Below are positions 1 to 9,816 of a stretch of 64,000 bases of DNA, piece by piece (position 1 is the first letter of the stretch; each line of letters opens with the position of its first letter). The notes below the pieces were generated by a model that had not been told where the DNA came from, did no database searches, and was given only the letters and a program-made list of their open reading frames with translations. Made by a program: the position numbers and the translations under genes. The DNA is from Nanobdellota archaeon (lineage in GTDB: Archaea > Nanobdellota > Nanobdellia > Pacearchaeales > GW2011-AR1): positions 243,607 to 307,606 of the forward strand of contig JAUSIK010000016.1 in the NCBI GenBank assembly GCA_030648155.1, given 5' to 3'.

Positions 1-795
1 TTTAAAAGAATTTGGATGCCCCCTGATCCTGGGGATGGAGGCACTAGTACGGGCGCTGCATTATATGCATATAACACTCTTTTGGGCAATAAAAGAAATT
101 ATCAAATGAAGGATGCATATTTAGGATTGGAATTTTCAGATAATGAAATTAAAAAATTTTTACAAGAAAGCAACATTAAACATCGCGAGTTTAAGAGTGA
201 AAAAGAAAGAGTAATGACTGCAGCTAAGCTTATTTATGAAAATAATGTTTTAGGATGGTTTCAAGGAAAAATGGAGTGGGGGCCAAGAGCACTGGGTGCA
301 AGAAGCATTTTATCAAATCCAACTAATAAAAATATGCAAGAGATTCTTAATCTGAAAGTTAAGCATAGAGAAAAATTTAGGCCATTTGCCCCTGTGGTGT
401 GCATTGAAGATGCTGATGAATATTTCGAATGTGATAAGCCTATACCTGAACCTACTGATTTTATGTTAATGGTATATCCTGTAAGAAAAAAATGGCAAAA
501 TAAAATACCCGCTGTAACCCATGTAGATGGAAGCGGAAGACTGCAAACCGTTAGAAAGTCTCAAAATGCCCCATACCATAATTTAATTAAAGAATTTGGA
601 AAACTTTCGGGTATTCCCATATTAATTAACACGTCATTTAATATACGTGGGGAGCCAATAGTATGCACCCCTTATGATGCTTATAAGTGCATGATGGGTA
701 CAGGTATTGATTATTTAATTATGGGGAATTTTCTAATTAAAAGAGAAGATAATCCTCAAGACATGTGGGATAGTGAGAAATATGCAACTGACTAA
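1..795 (+). CDS. Carbamoyltransferase (NodU/CmcH family), C-terminal part, truncated by window edge
   Basis: Frame open from base 1 (FKRIWMPPDPGDGGTSTGAA); GWFQGKMEWGPRALGARSIL and LINTSFNIRGEPIVCTP motifs typical of NodU C-terminus. Confidence 0.9.
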   Translation, partial: FKRIWMPPDPGDGGTSTGAALYAYNTLLGNKRNYQMKDAYLGLEFSDNEIKKFLQESNIKHREFKSEKERVMTAAKLIYENNVLGWFQGKMEWGPRALGARSILSNPTNKNMQEILNLKVKHREKFRPFAPVVCIEDADEYFECDKPIPEPTDFMLMVYPVRKKWQNKIPAVTHVDGSGRLQTVRKSQNAPYHNLIKEFGKLSGIPILINTSFNIRGEPIVCTPYDAYKCMMGTGIDYLIMGNFLIKREDNPQDMWDSEKYATD

Positions 796-1837
796 CAAGA
801 ATAAAAAATTGTTAATCAATTTAATTTTATTATTGATTGTATCGATTATTCTATTTGTTATGCTTGAAATTCTATTTAGATTTATTTACGGGCCGGGGAG
901 AATTCAAGATGAAAAGGGAAATACTCCTTATATTTCAGATAATTCATTAGGATTCAAACTTAAGCCAAATTATGTTGGGGGCTTTAAAGAAATTGACTTT
1001 GATACCCAATTTACCACAAATTCCCAAGGATTTAGAAGCGCTTATGATTTTAGCCAACAAGATAAAGACGTTATTTTTATGCTTGGAGATTCATTTACTG
1101 CAGGAAGCGGAGTTGAAATCAATGAATCCATTGCCTTTCAACTTGAAAAAATATTTATGGGTGAGTTTAAAATTTATAATTTAGGAGTACCAGGGTACTC
1201 GCAAATGCAGCAAGTAAAACAATTAGAAAGCATGCTGCCATTATACTCGCCAGATTTAATTATTTTAAATTTTTATTCTGGAAATGATGTAAGCGATAAT
1301 TGTAATTACAGCCCAACAATTCAGCAAGAAGAAGGATTATATGGGAGAGCAAAAGTTATTTTTAAAAAAAGCCAGTTTATCACTGCATTGTATAGAAAAA
1401 TTATTGTTCCTTTAAAATACCCTGCAAATCTAGATTACTATTTGGATCAGGAAAATGTCCAAGAATGTTATAACATTACGAAAGATTATTTAAAAGAGAT
1501 TAAAATGTTGGCTGATCTCTATGATTTAAAGCTAATTATGACTGTTATACCTAGAGAACAACAAACTGTTGAAAAGGGAAGAAAAAAGTTAATTGATTGG
1601 TATGATAATTTTGAAGAATATGATGAAAACAAGTTTGATTTAGATATTGTAAAAAGAAAAGTTTTAGATATGTGCCATGAATTAGAAATTGAATGTTTTG
1701 ATTTAACACCAATTTTTATAGAGAAAGATGGTGAGGTTGATTTGTATGTAAATGATGGCCATTGGAATGAAGAAGGCCATAAGCTTGCAGCACAATCAAT
1801 AGCAAAGTATTTAAAAAACGAGAATTATTTAGACTGA
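773..1837 (+). CDS. Membrane-anchored SGNH/GDSL hydrolase-like protein
   Basis: N-terminal TM, FMLGDSFTAGSGV (GDS block), C-terminal NDGHWNEEGHKLAA (DxxH). Confidence 0.85.
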   Translation: MRNMQLTNKNKKLLINLILLLIVSIILFVMLEILFRFIYGPGRIQDEKGNTPYISDNSLGFKLKPNYVGGFKEIDFDTQFTTNSQGFRSAYDFSQQDKDVIFMLGDSFTAGSGVEINESIAFQLEKIFMGEFKIYNLGVPGYSQMQQVKQLESMLPLYSPDLIILNFYSGNDVSDNCNYSPTIQQEEGLYGRAKVIFKKSQFITALYRKIIVPLKYPANLDYYLDQENVQECYNITKDYLKEIKMLADLYDLKLIMTVIPREQQTVEKGRKKLIDWYDNFEEYDENKFDLDIVKRKVLDMCHELEIECFDLTPIFIEKDGEVDLYVNDGHWNEEGHKLAAQSIAKYLKNENYLD

Positions 1838-1838
1838 A

Positions 1839-2000
1839 ATGACTCAAAACACCTCAATATTATATGAATTTTGGAATTTTCTTAAGATTAGAAAGAAATG
1901 GTGGCTTTTGCCAATAATCATCTTGCTTCTTTTTGTGGGTATATTGATTATTGTTGGACAAAGCAGTTCCTTGGCACCATTTATTTATGCTTTGGGCTAG
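1839..2000 (+). CDS. DUF5989-like small membrane protein, copy 1 (53 aa)
   Basis: Hand translation MTQNTSILYEFWNFLKIRKKWWLLPIIILLLFVGILIIVGQSSSLAPFIYALG*; below ORF-track cutoff. Confidence 0.85.
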   Translation: MTQNTSILYEFWNFLKIRKKWWLLPIIILLLFVGILIIVGQSSSLAPFIYALG

Positions 2001-2020
2001 GTAATTATAGGACTTTTGAA

Positions 2021-3259
2021 ATGGAGTTAGAGACGAATCATACTACGAAGAAATTCAAAAACCTTTTCTATAAGGTTTTTTTAGTGTTATTTGTAATTGT
2101 ATCAATTTTATTTTTTATTTTGGGGTTTACGCTTAATGAAGTATTCTTTACGAAATATAGCCCGGACAATAAGCTAAAAGATTCCACCATTGATAAAATA
2201 AACACCCTGCAATATACTCTTTTTACTTTAGGGATCTTCTCCTTAATTTTAACGTGTATTTTCGTTCGTTTTAATTTTTACTTTAAACCCTTAATGAGAA
2301 AACATGAAAATCTCATTAAGAATTTTTTACTTTTAATATCTGTTGTTTTTATTTTTCTTTTTGCTATAGAGATTATATTAAAAATAAATTTTCAGGATAC
2401 CACTTTTGGTGCGGGGGTTGGACCAAACTCTTTAAAATTTAATGTAGAGAATGTGCATTTGAATTTAGACGATATGAGGGATAGAGATTTTTCTATAGAC
2501 AAACCTGATAAAACAATAAGAATAGCTGGTCTGGGAGACTCTTACACCTTTGCTAGCGGGATAAAAAATGTAAATAATAGTTATCTTAAAGTTTTAGAAA
2601 ATGAATTGAACTCCCTTAACAACTCAAATAGATACGAAGTACTTAACTTTGGAATTCCAGGCAAAGATACTGAAGATGAATTGGAGATATTAGAAGAAAA
2701 AGTCTTAAAATATGATCCGGATGTCATAATGATAGGGTATGTTTTAAATGATTTTAAAAATGTTGATCCTACATTAAAATTGCCAAAGAAGCATATTACA
2801 ATTATACCATATTTTGGCTTTTGGCTAAGCAACTTATTTTATTCTTATACTATATTTGAAATTAAAATGAATCGGGCTTTGGAAAATACTGGGTTAAAAA
2901 TGTCTACAACAGAAATAACTTTTAAAGAATTCGAATCAGACATTAATAAGAATTACAATAGGGAACTTTTTGAAAAGATCGCAAAAATAGCTAAAGAAAA
3001 TGATATAAAAGTTGTATTAATTGTTTTTCCTGTGATATATGACTTTGAAAACTATCCTTTTTTGGAAATTAATTCCTTTATAAAAAAGGTTGGGGAGGAC
3101 AATGGTTTTTATACTATTGATATATTAGAAAGCTACAAAAAATACGAGGAATCTACGCTTATAGTAAATAAATATGATTTACATCCTAATGAATTAGGCC
3201 ATAAAATTGCAGGTGAGGCAATCTTAGAAATATTTATAAATAATAGTCTCATGCTTTAA
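2021..3259 (+). CDS. Membrane SGNH hydrolase-like protein; start is probably the internal Met at 2021
   Basis: ORF 1898..3259, but its first 41 codons overlap DUF5989 out of frame; GLGDSYTFASG and YDLHPNELGHKIA blocks. Confidence 0.75.
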   Translation: MELETNHTTKKFKNLFYKVFLVLFVIVSILFFILGFTLNEVFFTKYSPDNKLKDSTIDKINTLQYTLFTLGIFSLILTCIFVRFNFYFKPLMRKHENLIKNFLLLISVVFIFLFAIEIILKINFQDTTFGAGVGPNSLKFNVENVHLNLDDMRDRDFSIDKPDKTIRIAGLGDSYTFASGIKNVNNSYLKVLENELNSLNNSNRYEVLNFGIPGKDTEDELEILEEKVLKYDPDVIMIGYVLNDFKNVDPTLKLPKKHITIIPYFGFWLSNLFYSYTIFEIKMNRALENTGLKMSTTEITFKEFESDINKNYNRELFEKIAKIAKENDIKVVLIVFPVIYDFENYPFLEINSFIKKVGEDNGFYTIDILESYKKYEESTLIVNKYDLHPNELGHKIAGEAILEIFINNSLML

Positions 3260-3261
3260 TT

Positions 3262-3423
3262 ATGTCAAATAATCACTCTTTAATTTACGAAGCGTGGGAT
3301 TTTCTTAAGATTAGAAAGAAATGGTGGCTTTTGCCAATAATCATATCTTTAATCTTAGCAGGATTTATTATTGTATTTGGGCAGAGCAGTGCGTTATCGC
3401 CAATTCTTTATGCTTTTGGGTAA
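3262..3423 (+). CDS. DUF5989-like small membrane protein, copy 2 (53 aa)
   Basis: Hand translation MSNNHSLIYEAWDFLKIRKKWWLLPIIISLILAGFIIVFGQSSALSPILYAFG*. Confidence 0.85.
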   Translation: MSNNHSLIYEAWDFLKIRKKWWLLPIIISLILAGFIIVFGQSSALSPILYAFG

Positions 3424-4877
3424 CTAATCTTTTCAAAAACAGATAATCGGTTATATTTCTTAATAAGCTTAAAGTTAGGCAAGTCCAGATTTTCTTCTAG
3501 GCTTATTGCATATTGGATGCTTTTATAATCTGTAATATCGTTCGAGTTTTTTCTAAGACCTACTTCAAACCAAAGTTCTGTTCTAAATCTAGAATCAGCA
3601 TTAGACGAAATCCTTTTTTCAGCTATAGTTGTCTTGTTTTGCAAAAAGAGATTATAATCTTCCAAACTTATAAATTCTTTAATTCTCTCTCCCCAATACA
3701 TGTGGGCTAAAGCCTTATAGTCATCCCTTTTATTTCCAACAACAAAGATGCTATTTGGGTAATCTTGGCTAATTTTATCTAAATCTCCTCTTATAATTTC
3801 AACCGTGAATGGCCTGGTGAAGTAAAGGTGATCCGAATAGGCTATAGCTTTTTCAAGTGTTCTTGCATTTGTTTCATATCTAAACTGAATAATAAATGGC
3901 AATATCACTAATAATGCCAATATAATCGAAAACATTATTTGCCTGTTAAATTTCTTTTCGTCCAGCTCTTTTGCCATTAGAATAAACATTATAGGGGCTA
4001 TTACAATAAGCATCCTTATGTGGGGATTTAGCAATATAAACATTAAACAGAGTGTCAAGAATATCATTATTGTTTTGTGTTTTATTAAAATTTCTTTTTT
4101 GTATAAAGCAAAAAAGTAGATCGGTATAAATATCAGTATAATAATATATCCTCCTATGTTGAAAACTGAATAGATATCATCATACACTCCTCCAAAAAGA
4201 GCAAAAGAGATTAAGGCCAGAAAATTTTTCAAAATTCCATAAAATGCAAAATTAAAGAAAATTTGATCAATTATTAGCCTAGGCATAAGCCCTATAATTA
4301 TAGATAGTGCAAACAACCAGGTTTGTTTAAATTTTCTATTGTAAAAGAAAGAGCAAAGAAAAATAAATGAAAAGTATAGTGCACTGTCCCATAATGATGA
4401 GGCCAGCCCGATTAAAATTCCGGAATATATTACATATTTATTTTTTTCTTCTTGTTCTAGCTTGTTTAAGAAAAAATAGGCCCATAAAAACAATAGGCTT
4501 ACAATAGGCACTGGACTCAACCATGGAGACATATACCAAACCAAAGGGCTAAAAATAATTAAAAGCAACGCCTTTCTATTTTTTCCACTAATATAATAAA
4601 TACTTATTATTAATAAAACCAACCAAAATGCCGAGGCTAATTTTATTATAGCAAAACTTTCTGCAAGTTTTACATAGGGACTTAATAATAATCCATAAAC
4701 TATTGAATGTGCTGCCCTATGTTTTGCATTATATTCTCCAGCAAAAAACTTTGCAGTATCTGAATAATCTTTCACATCGGTAGCATCTAGGATATCAGAT
4801 GGAACAGTAAAAAACGCTATTAAAAATAATAATGAAGAAGTTATTAATATAATATGTACGTTGTTCAAGTATCTCAT
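3408..4877 (-). CDS. Polytopic membrane protein, possibly GT-C-type glycosyltransferase
   Basis: 489 aa, many TM segments, in glycan locus. Confidence 0.5.
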   Translation of the reverse strand: MRYLNNVHIILITSSLLFLIAFFTVPSDILDATDVKDYSDTAKFFAGEYNAKHRAAHSIVYGLLLSPYVKLAESFAIIKLASAFWLVLLIISIYYISGKNRKALLLIIFSPLVWYMSPWLSPVPIVSLLFLWAYFFLNKLEQEEKNKYVIYSGILIGLASSLWDSALYFSFIFLCSFFYNRKFKQTWLFALSIIIGLMPRLIIDQIFFNFAFYGILKNFLALISFALFGGVYDDIYSVFNIGGYIIILIFIPIYFFALYKKEILIKHKTIMIFLTLCLMFILLNPHIRMLIVIAPIMFILMAKELDEKKFNRQIMFSIILALLVILPFIIQFRYETNARTLEKAIAYSDHLYFTRPFTVEIIRGDLDKISQDYPNSIFVVGNKRDDYKALAHMYWGERIKEFISLEDYNLFLQNKTTIAEKRISSNADSRFRTELWFEVGLRKNSNDITDYKSIQYAISLEENLDLPNFKLIKKYNRLSVFEKISYPKA

Positions 4878-4911
4878 TATAAAATGTTTGTTTGGAATTA
4901 TTTAAATATAA

Positions 4912-5436
4912 TCACTTTAAATGGCTTATGAATTTCGTTTCTGAATCTCTTTTAGATAATATTGGATTTGTTACAGGCCATTTAATTGAAAAAAGAGGAT
5001 CGTCCCATCTATATGAAAATTGATGCTGTGGTTCATAATTAGTTGACTGCTTGTAGTTGTAAATTGCGTCATCACTTAAGATTAAGAAAGCATTCCCGTG
5101 CTTTGGAGGAATTAGTATTTGCTGTCTTTTCTTGTCTGAAAGATAGAAACTTGTCCATTTCCCAAAATTATCTGAAGTTTTATCGCAGTTTATTACAACC
5201 TGATAGATCTCTCCTTTTAAGCAAGATATCAATTTCCATGTTTTCTCATCCCCGTGTATACCTCTCAAGACATTTTTTTTTGAAAATATTACACTATCTT
5301 GAAGGAAAGATAAATCTATTCCGAAATCTTTATATTTAGAAACATCATGTATTGACAAGTATTCCCCTCTATGATCTTCAAACGATTCCAAATCAATTAA
5401 TACAACTCCCTTTAGATTTGTTTCGGAAACTTTCAT
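4912..5436 (-). CDS. dTDP-4-dehydrorhamnose 3,5-epimerase-like (RfbC/WxcM cupin)
   Basis: FEDHRGEY, LRGIHGDEKTWKLISCLKGEIYQVVIN, PPKHGNAFLILSDDAIYNYK. Confidence 0.85.
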   Translation of the reverse strand: MKVSETNLKGVVLIDLESFEDHRGEYLSIHDVSKYKDFGIDLSFLQDSVIFSKKNVLRGIHGDEKTWKLISCLKGEIYQVVINCDKTSDNFGKWTSFYLSDKKRQQILIPPKHGNAFLILSDDAIYNYKQSTNYEPQHQFSYRWDDPLFSIKWPVTNPILSKRDSETKFISHLK

Positions 5437-5531
5437 TATTTTAGATATATCTTGAGCATTTTAAAGATTTATGAAAGTATAATCTAAGAAAATTTAGACT
5501 AAATTACCGCATAAATGTTTTTAAATCTAAT

Positions 5532-6170
5532 TTGCATGAAAGCCAGATGGGCGACCCTCATTTAAAAGAAGTATATGATGACATGAGCAGATATTTCGAC
5601 GAAAAACGTACGAAAAAATACTTTTATTCGTTAGTAAAATACCTGAAAAAAATTATTCCTCCAGGAAGCAATGTATTAGAAATAGGATCTGGAACTGGCG
5701 GATATTGCATCGCTTTAGCAAAACATGGATGCAAGTGCAAAGGTGTTGATTACAGTGAAAAAATGGTTGAGGTGGCCATAAAAAATAATAAAGCTGCTGG
5801 GACAGATTGCATTTTCAAAGTAGCAGATGTAGAAAAAGAAATACCTTTTAAGGAAAAATTTGATTTTATTATTTCCATGGATAGCTGGGAATTTTTTCCT
5901 AAACCTAAGGAGGTATTGAAAAATGTCAACGAAAAAATGAAACCTAGTGGATTATTTTTAATTTTTACTCCCAGTATGCTCTTCGCCTTGCCAATAATTG
6001 CTGCTGAAAAACTAAAAATAAAAAAATTATCTCCTGCTTATACTTATTTTAATTCCTTTAAATATAGAGTTAGAAAGTTTGCTAGAGAGGGAAATTTTAG
6101 AATAACCCGATATGATTATATATTCAATAGAATGACTATCATTTACTATTTAAGGAAAAAAATAAAGTGA
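5532..6170 (+). CDS. SAM-dependent class I methyltransferase
   Basis: VLEIGSGTGGYCIALAKHGCKCKGVDYSEKMV. Confidence 0.85.
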   Translation: MHESQMGDPHLKEVYDDMSRYFDEKRTKKYFYSLVKYLKKIIPPGSNVLEIGSGTGGYCIALAKHGCKCKGVDYSEKMVEVAIKNNKAAGTDCIFKVADVEKEIPFKEKFDFIISMDSWEFFPKPKEVLKNVNEKMKPSGLFLIFTPSMLFALPIIAAEKLKIKKLSPAYTYFNSFKYRVRKFAREGNFRITRYDYIFNRMTIIYYLRKKIK

Positions 6171-7252
6171 TAATACAAATTGAACCATGGATAGGCGACG
6201 AAGAATTGAATGAGATTACTGAAGTAATTAAATCTACATATTTGACGGAATCCAAAAAGACAGAACAGCTTGAAAGCAAATTCAAGGAGTTAACTGGGGC
6301 TGAAAATGCTATAGCCTACTCGAATGGATCTACTGCCCTATTTGGGGCTCTGAAAATATTGGGAATTGGACCAGGAGATGAAGTGATAGTTCCTGCTTTA
6401 ACATATATTGCCAGCTCTAATTCTATAATATTAAGCGGTGCTAAGCCTATATTTGTAGACGTAGACAGAGATACTGCCCAAATAGATCCTAAAGAAATTG
6501 AAAAAAATATTACTCCAAGAACAAAAGCAATAATGCCTGTACATCTTTATGGCCAAAGCTGCGATATGGATTTTATTACTTTTATTGCTAATAAATACAA
6601 ATTGAAAGTAATTGAGGATGCAGCGCAAGGTGTAGGTGTAAAATTTAAAGGTAAACATGTTGGCCTTTTTGGAGATATTGGTGCTTTTTCATTTTATGGA
6701 AATAAGACTATAACAATGGGAGAAGGCGGTATGGTAATTACCGCTAACTCTGAATTCAATAAAAAATTAAGGGCTTTTAAAAACCATGGTAGATATAAAA
6801 GAGGTACATTTCTTCATGAAGAGATCGGCTATAATTTTAGCATAACTGAAATGCAAGCCGCAATTGGAATAGCTCAATTAGGAAAGTTTGAAAAAATTAA
6901 AAAAAGGAAAGACGAAATTAGATTATTTTATGAAAAATATTTGGCAGATATTCAGGAGATAAAACTGACTTACATTGATCCAAGATGTTCTCCAGTACAC
7001 TGGTTCACTAGCATTTTAGTACCTAATGTTCCTGCATTACAAGAACATCTTGCAAAAAATGAAATACAAACAAGAAGATTTTTTCCTGTTTTAAATATGC
7101 AGCCTTGTTATAAAGAAATTGAATTTCAGGGAGAGTATCCAAATGCAACTTATCTTTATGAACATGGGGTCTCATTGCCTTCTTCAGCTATTCTAAAGGA
7201 TGAGCAGCTTGAAGAAGTAGTAAAGAGAATTCGGGAGTTTTATAAAAAATGA
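6167..7252 (+). CDS. DegT/DnrJ/EryC1/StrS PLP-dependent sugar aminotransferase
   Basis: VIVPALTYIASSNSIILSGAKPIFVDVD; FSFYGNKTITMGEGGMV (PLP Lys); FKNHGR. Confidence 0.92.
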   Translation: MIIQIEPWIGDEELNEITEVIKSTYLTESKKTEQLESKFKELTGAENAIAYSNGSTALFGALKILGIGPGDEVIVPALTYIASSNSIILSGAKPIFVDVDRDTAQIDPKEIEKNITPRTKAIMPVHLYGQSCDMDFITFIANKYKLKVIEDAAQGVGVKFKGKHVGLFGDIGAFSFYGNKTITMGEGGMVITANSEFNKKLRAFKNHGRYKRGTFLHEEIGYNFSITEMQAAIGIAQLGKFEKIKKRKDEIRLFYEKYLADIQEIKLTYIDPRCSPVHWFTSILVPNVPALQEHLAKNEIQTRRFFPVLNMQPCYKEIEFQGEYPNATYLYEHGVSLPSSAILKDEQLEEVVKRIREFYKK

Positions 7253-7953
7253 AGGCGTCAATTATATTAGCAACCTATAAAGAAAAAGATAATATTGGCA
7301 GACTAATAAAAACTATTTTAGAAGCTTGCAAAAAAGATAAACTAGATTGTGAGGTTATTGTTGTAGATGATAATTCGCCTGACGGAACGGCAGACGTTGT
7401 AAACAAAGAATATGGCAAGGATAAAAGAGTTAGATTAATAGTTAGAACAAATGAGAAAGGTCTTGGAACGGCTGTTGGGAAAGGAGTAAAAGAATCAACG
7501 GGGGATGTTTTAGTTTTAATGGATTCTGATTTTAGTCATGATCCAAACGATATTCCTAAAATGGTTAGACTAACTAAGGAATATGAGATAGTTAATGGGT
7601 CTAGACATATGAAAGGCGGTTATATTAAAACTACATGGTTTAGGAAACTGGCTACTTTCTTATTGAGAGTTTACATGAGCTTAGTTTTACAGCTTAACAT
7701 TACAGACTACACAAACGGCTATATTGTTATAAGAAAAAATGTTGTAAATAAACTTGAAATAGATAAAATATTCTACGGGTATGGAGATTATTATTTCAGA
7801 TTATTTTATAATGCTGTTTACAAAACTGGTGCTAAAATAAAAGAAGTTCCGGTATATTATAAATTCAGGGAAGCTGGAGAAAGCAAGACTAATTTTGTCA
7901 AGCATGGCTGGCAGTATGCTACTTCTGCCTTGAAGTTAAGATTTGGACGTTAA
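7249..7953 (+). CDS. Family 2 glycosyltransferase, DPM1-like
   Basis: SIILATYKEKDNIGRLI, VVDDNSPDGT, LVLMDSDFSHDP. Confidence 0.9.
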   Translation: MKASIILATYKEKDNIGRLIKTILEACKKDKLDCEVIVVDDNSPDGTADVVNKEYGKDKRVRLIVRTNEKGLGTAVGKGVKESTGDVLVLMDSDFSHDPNDIPKMVRLTKEYEIVNGSRHMKGGYIKTTWFRKLATFLLRVYMSLVLQLNITDYTNGYIVIRKNVVNKLEIDKIFYGYGDYYFRLFYNAVYKTGAKIKEVPVYYKFREAGESKTNFVKHGWQYATSALKLRFGR

Positions 7954-8607
7954 CTCTATTATTTTTCTATATTCTAAAAGAGAATCTATTGCTAAATTGG
8001 GATTAAATTCTTGTAATTTGTCCCTTGAACTATAGCCTGTAGCAACTCCTACAGTTAATGCGTTAACAAGTTTTCCTGCTTTAATATCTGAAGGTGAATC
8101 CCCAATTACTATAAGATTATCAAAGGCGTAATCTTTATCTCTAGCTTGGCTAAGGGCATTCTTTAGAATATCAACTCTTTGCTCTGCATTGTCGCCATAA
8201 CTCTTAATTAAGAAATAATCTGCTAAATTATTGGAATCTAATAATACCTCTCCAACTCTTTTTAGGTTTCCAGTGATAACTCCTAGTTTATCTCTTGGCT
8301 TTAAATATTCTAAACATTCTCTTACTCCAGGAAGGAGTTGAACTGATTGGGGATTTATAGTGTTGATTACTCCTTCTTCCCATATTTTAATTATTCTTTC
8401 TAAATCTGAATCTGTATAAGACAATCCTAATTCTTTACAAACACCTAGATGAATTTCTTTTTCTGCTTGTCCGAACCGCTTATATAATGTTTCATCAGCA
8501 ACTTTCTTATTAAATACCTCTAAATAAGCATTTTGATAAGCTGTAAGATGCGCTTTAGTAGCATTTACTAGTGTTGCATCAATATCGAATAGGTAAAGAT
8601 TATTCAT
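7936..8607 (-). CDS. HAD-superfamily phosphatase
   Basis: LFDIDATLVN, GVITGN, VIGDSPSDIKAG; converges on GT2 with 18 bp overlap. Confidence 0.88.
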   Translation of the reverse strand: MNNLYLFDIDATLVNATKAHLTAYQNAYLEVFNKKVADETLYKRFGQAEKEIHLGVCKELGLSYTDSDLERIIKIWEEGVINTINPQSVQLLPGVRECLEYLKPRDKLGVITGNLKRVGEVLLDSNNLADYFLIKSYGDNAEQRVDILKNALSQARDKDYAFDNLIVIGDSPSDIKAGKLVNALTVGVATGYSSRDKLQEFNPNLAIDSLLEYRKIIELTSKS

Positions 8608-8703
8608 TCTTTTAATCGTATATTATAGGTTATAAACTTTTATGTAGTTAAAAATAGAGTAAAACTTAATAATCTTTATATACCGTCATCTCTGAAGCTG
8701 ATA

Positions 8704-9750
8704 ATGAAAAGAGCGCTAATAACAGGGGTGACTGGACAAGACGGTGCATATTTGTCTAAATTTCTTTTAGATAAGGGATATAAAGTCTTTGGTATGTATA
8801 GAAGAACTGCAAACCCTAATTTTTGGAAACTTCAAACATTAAATTGTTTAGACAAAATACATTTAATTCCTGCTGATTTAAGTGATGCTTCATCCATATT
8901 GGAAGCTATAAGAATTTCAGAGCCTGATGAAATTTATAATTTAGCTGCACAAAGTTTTGTTGAGGCAAGTTTTGCCCAGCCATTATCAACCGCAGATATT
9001 ACTGGGCTTGGGTTATTAAGAATATTAGAAAAAGTCAGGCAAATTAATCCAAATATTAAAGTTTATCAGGCATCCACCTCTGAACTTTATGGAGATGGGC
9101 AAAAAGGATTACTCAATGAAGATACGCCATTTGCGCCATCATCCCCTTACGCTTCTGCAAAATTATTTGCTTATCATACTGCTAAAAACTACAGAAGATC
9201 CTATGGTATTTTTGTCTGCAATGGAATTTTATTTAATCATGAATCGCCCCTTAGAAGTTTAGAATTTGTAACTAGAAAAATCACAAACTCTGTTGCAAAA
9301 ATAAAATTAGGGTTAGAAAAAGAATTAAAATTAGGAAACTTGGAAGCAAAAAGAGACTGGGGATATGCTTTAGATTATATTGAATGCATGTGGCTGATGC
9401 TTCAACAAGATGAGCCGGATGATTATGTCATTGCAACTGGAGAGACCCATTCAGTAAAAGAATTTGCTCAAGAGGCATTTAATGTTTTAGGATTAAATTG
9501 GGAAGAATATGTAAAAGTGGACTCTAAATTTATTCGCCCAGAAGATGTAATGTATCTTCAAGGAGATTATTCTAAAGCAAAAAATAAACTTGGATGGGAG
9601 CCAAAAGTAAAATTTAAAGAGCTTGTAAAAATGATGGTAGATGAAGATTATAAAAAATGGCAAGATTGCCTTGCAGGAAAACAGTTCCCTTGGGATGCTC
9701 CTTATTATGTATCTGACTTAAATATTATTTCTAGAACTAAGAGGGCTTAG
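8704..9750 (+). CDS. gmd: GDP-mannose 4,6-dehydratase
   Basis: ALITGVTGQDGAYLSKFLLDKGYKVFG; YNLAAQSFVEASF; STSELYG. Confidence 0.92.
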   Translation: MKRALITGVTGQDGAYLSKFLLDKGYKVFGMYRRTANPNFWKLQTLNCLDKIHLIPADLSDASSILEAIRISEPDEIYNLAAQSFVEASFAQPLSTADITGLGLLRILEKVRQINPNIKVYQASTSELYGDGQKGLLNEDTPFAPSSPYASAKLFAYHTAKNYRRSYGIFVCNGILFNHESPLRSLEFVTRKITNSVAKIKLGLEKELKLGNLEAKRDWGYALDYIECMWLMLQQDEPDDYVIATGETHSVKEFAQEAFNVLGLNWEEYVKVDSKFIRPEDVMYLQGDYSKAKNKLGWEPKVKFKELVKMMVDEDYKKWQDCLAGKQFPWDAPYYVSDLNIISRTKRA

Positions 9751-9816
9751 ATTTTACTACTTTTTTATACGATTGCTTCTAAAAAGATTTAAATAAGGAA
9801 AATTGATGAATATTAT

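Noticed and set aside
2581-2832. Antisense ORFs over long CDSs (e.g. 2581-, 9813-, 21967-, 28595-, 32658-)
   Set aside because: Fully inside better-supported genes on the opposite strand, with no recognisable domains
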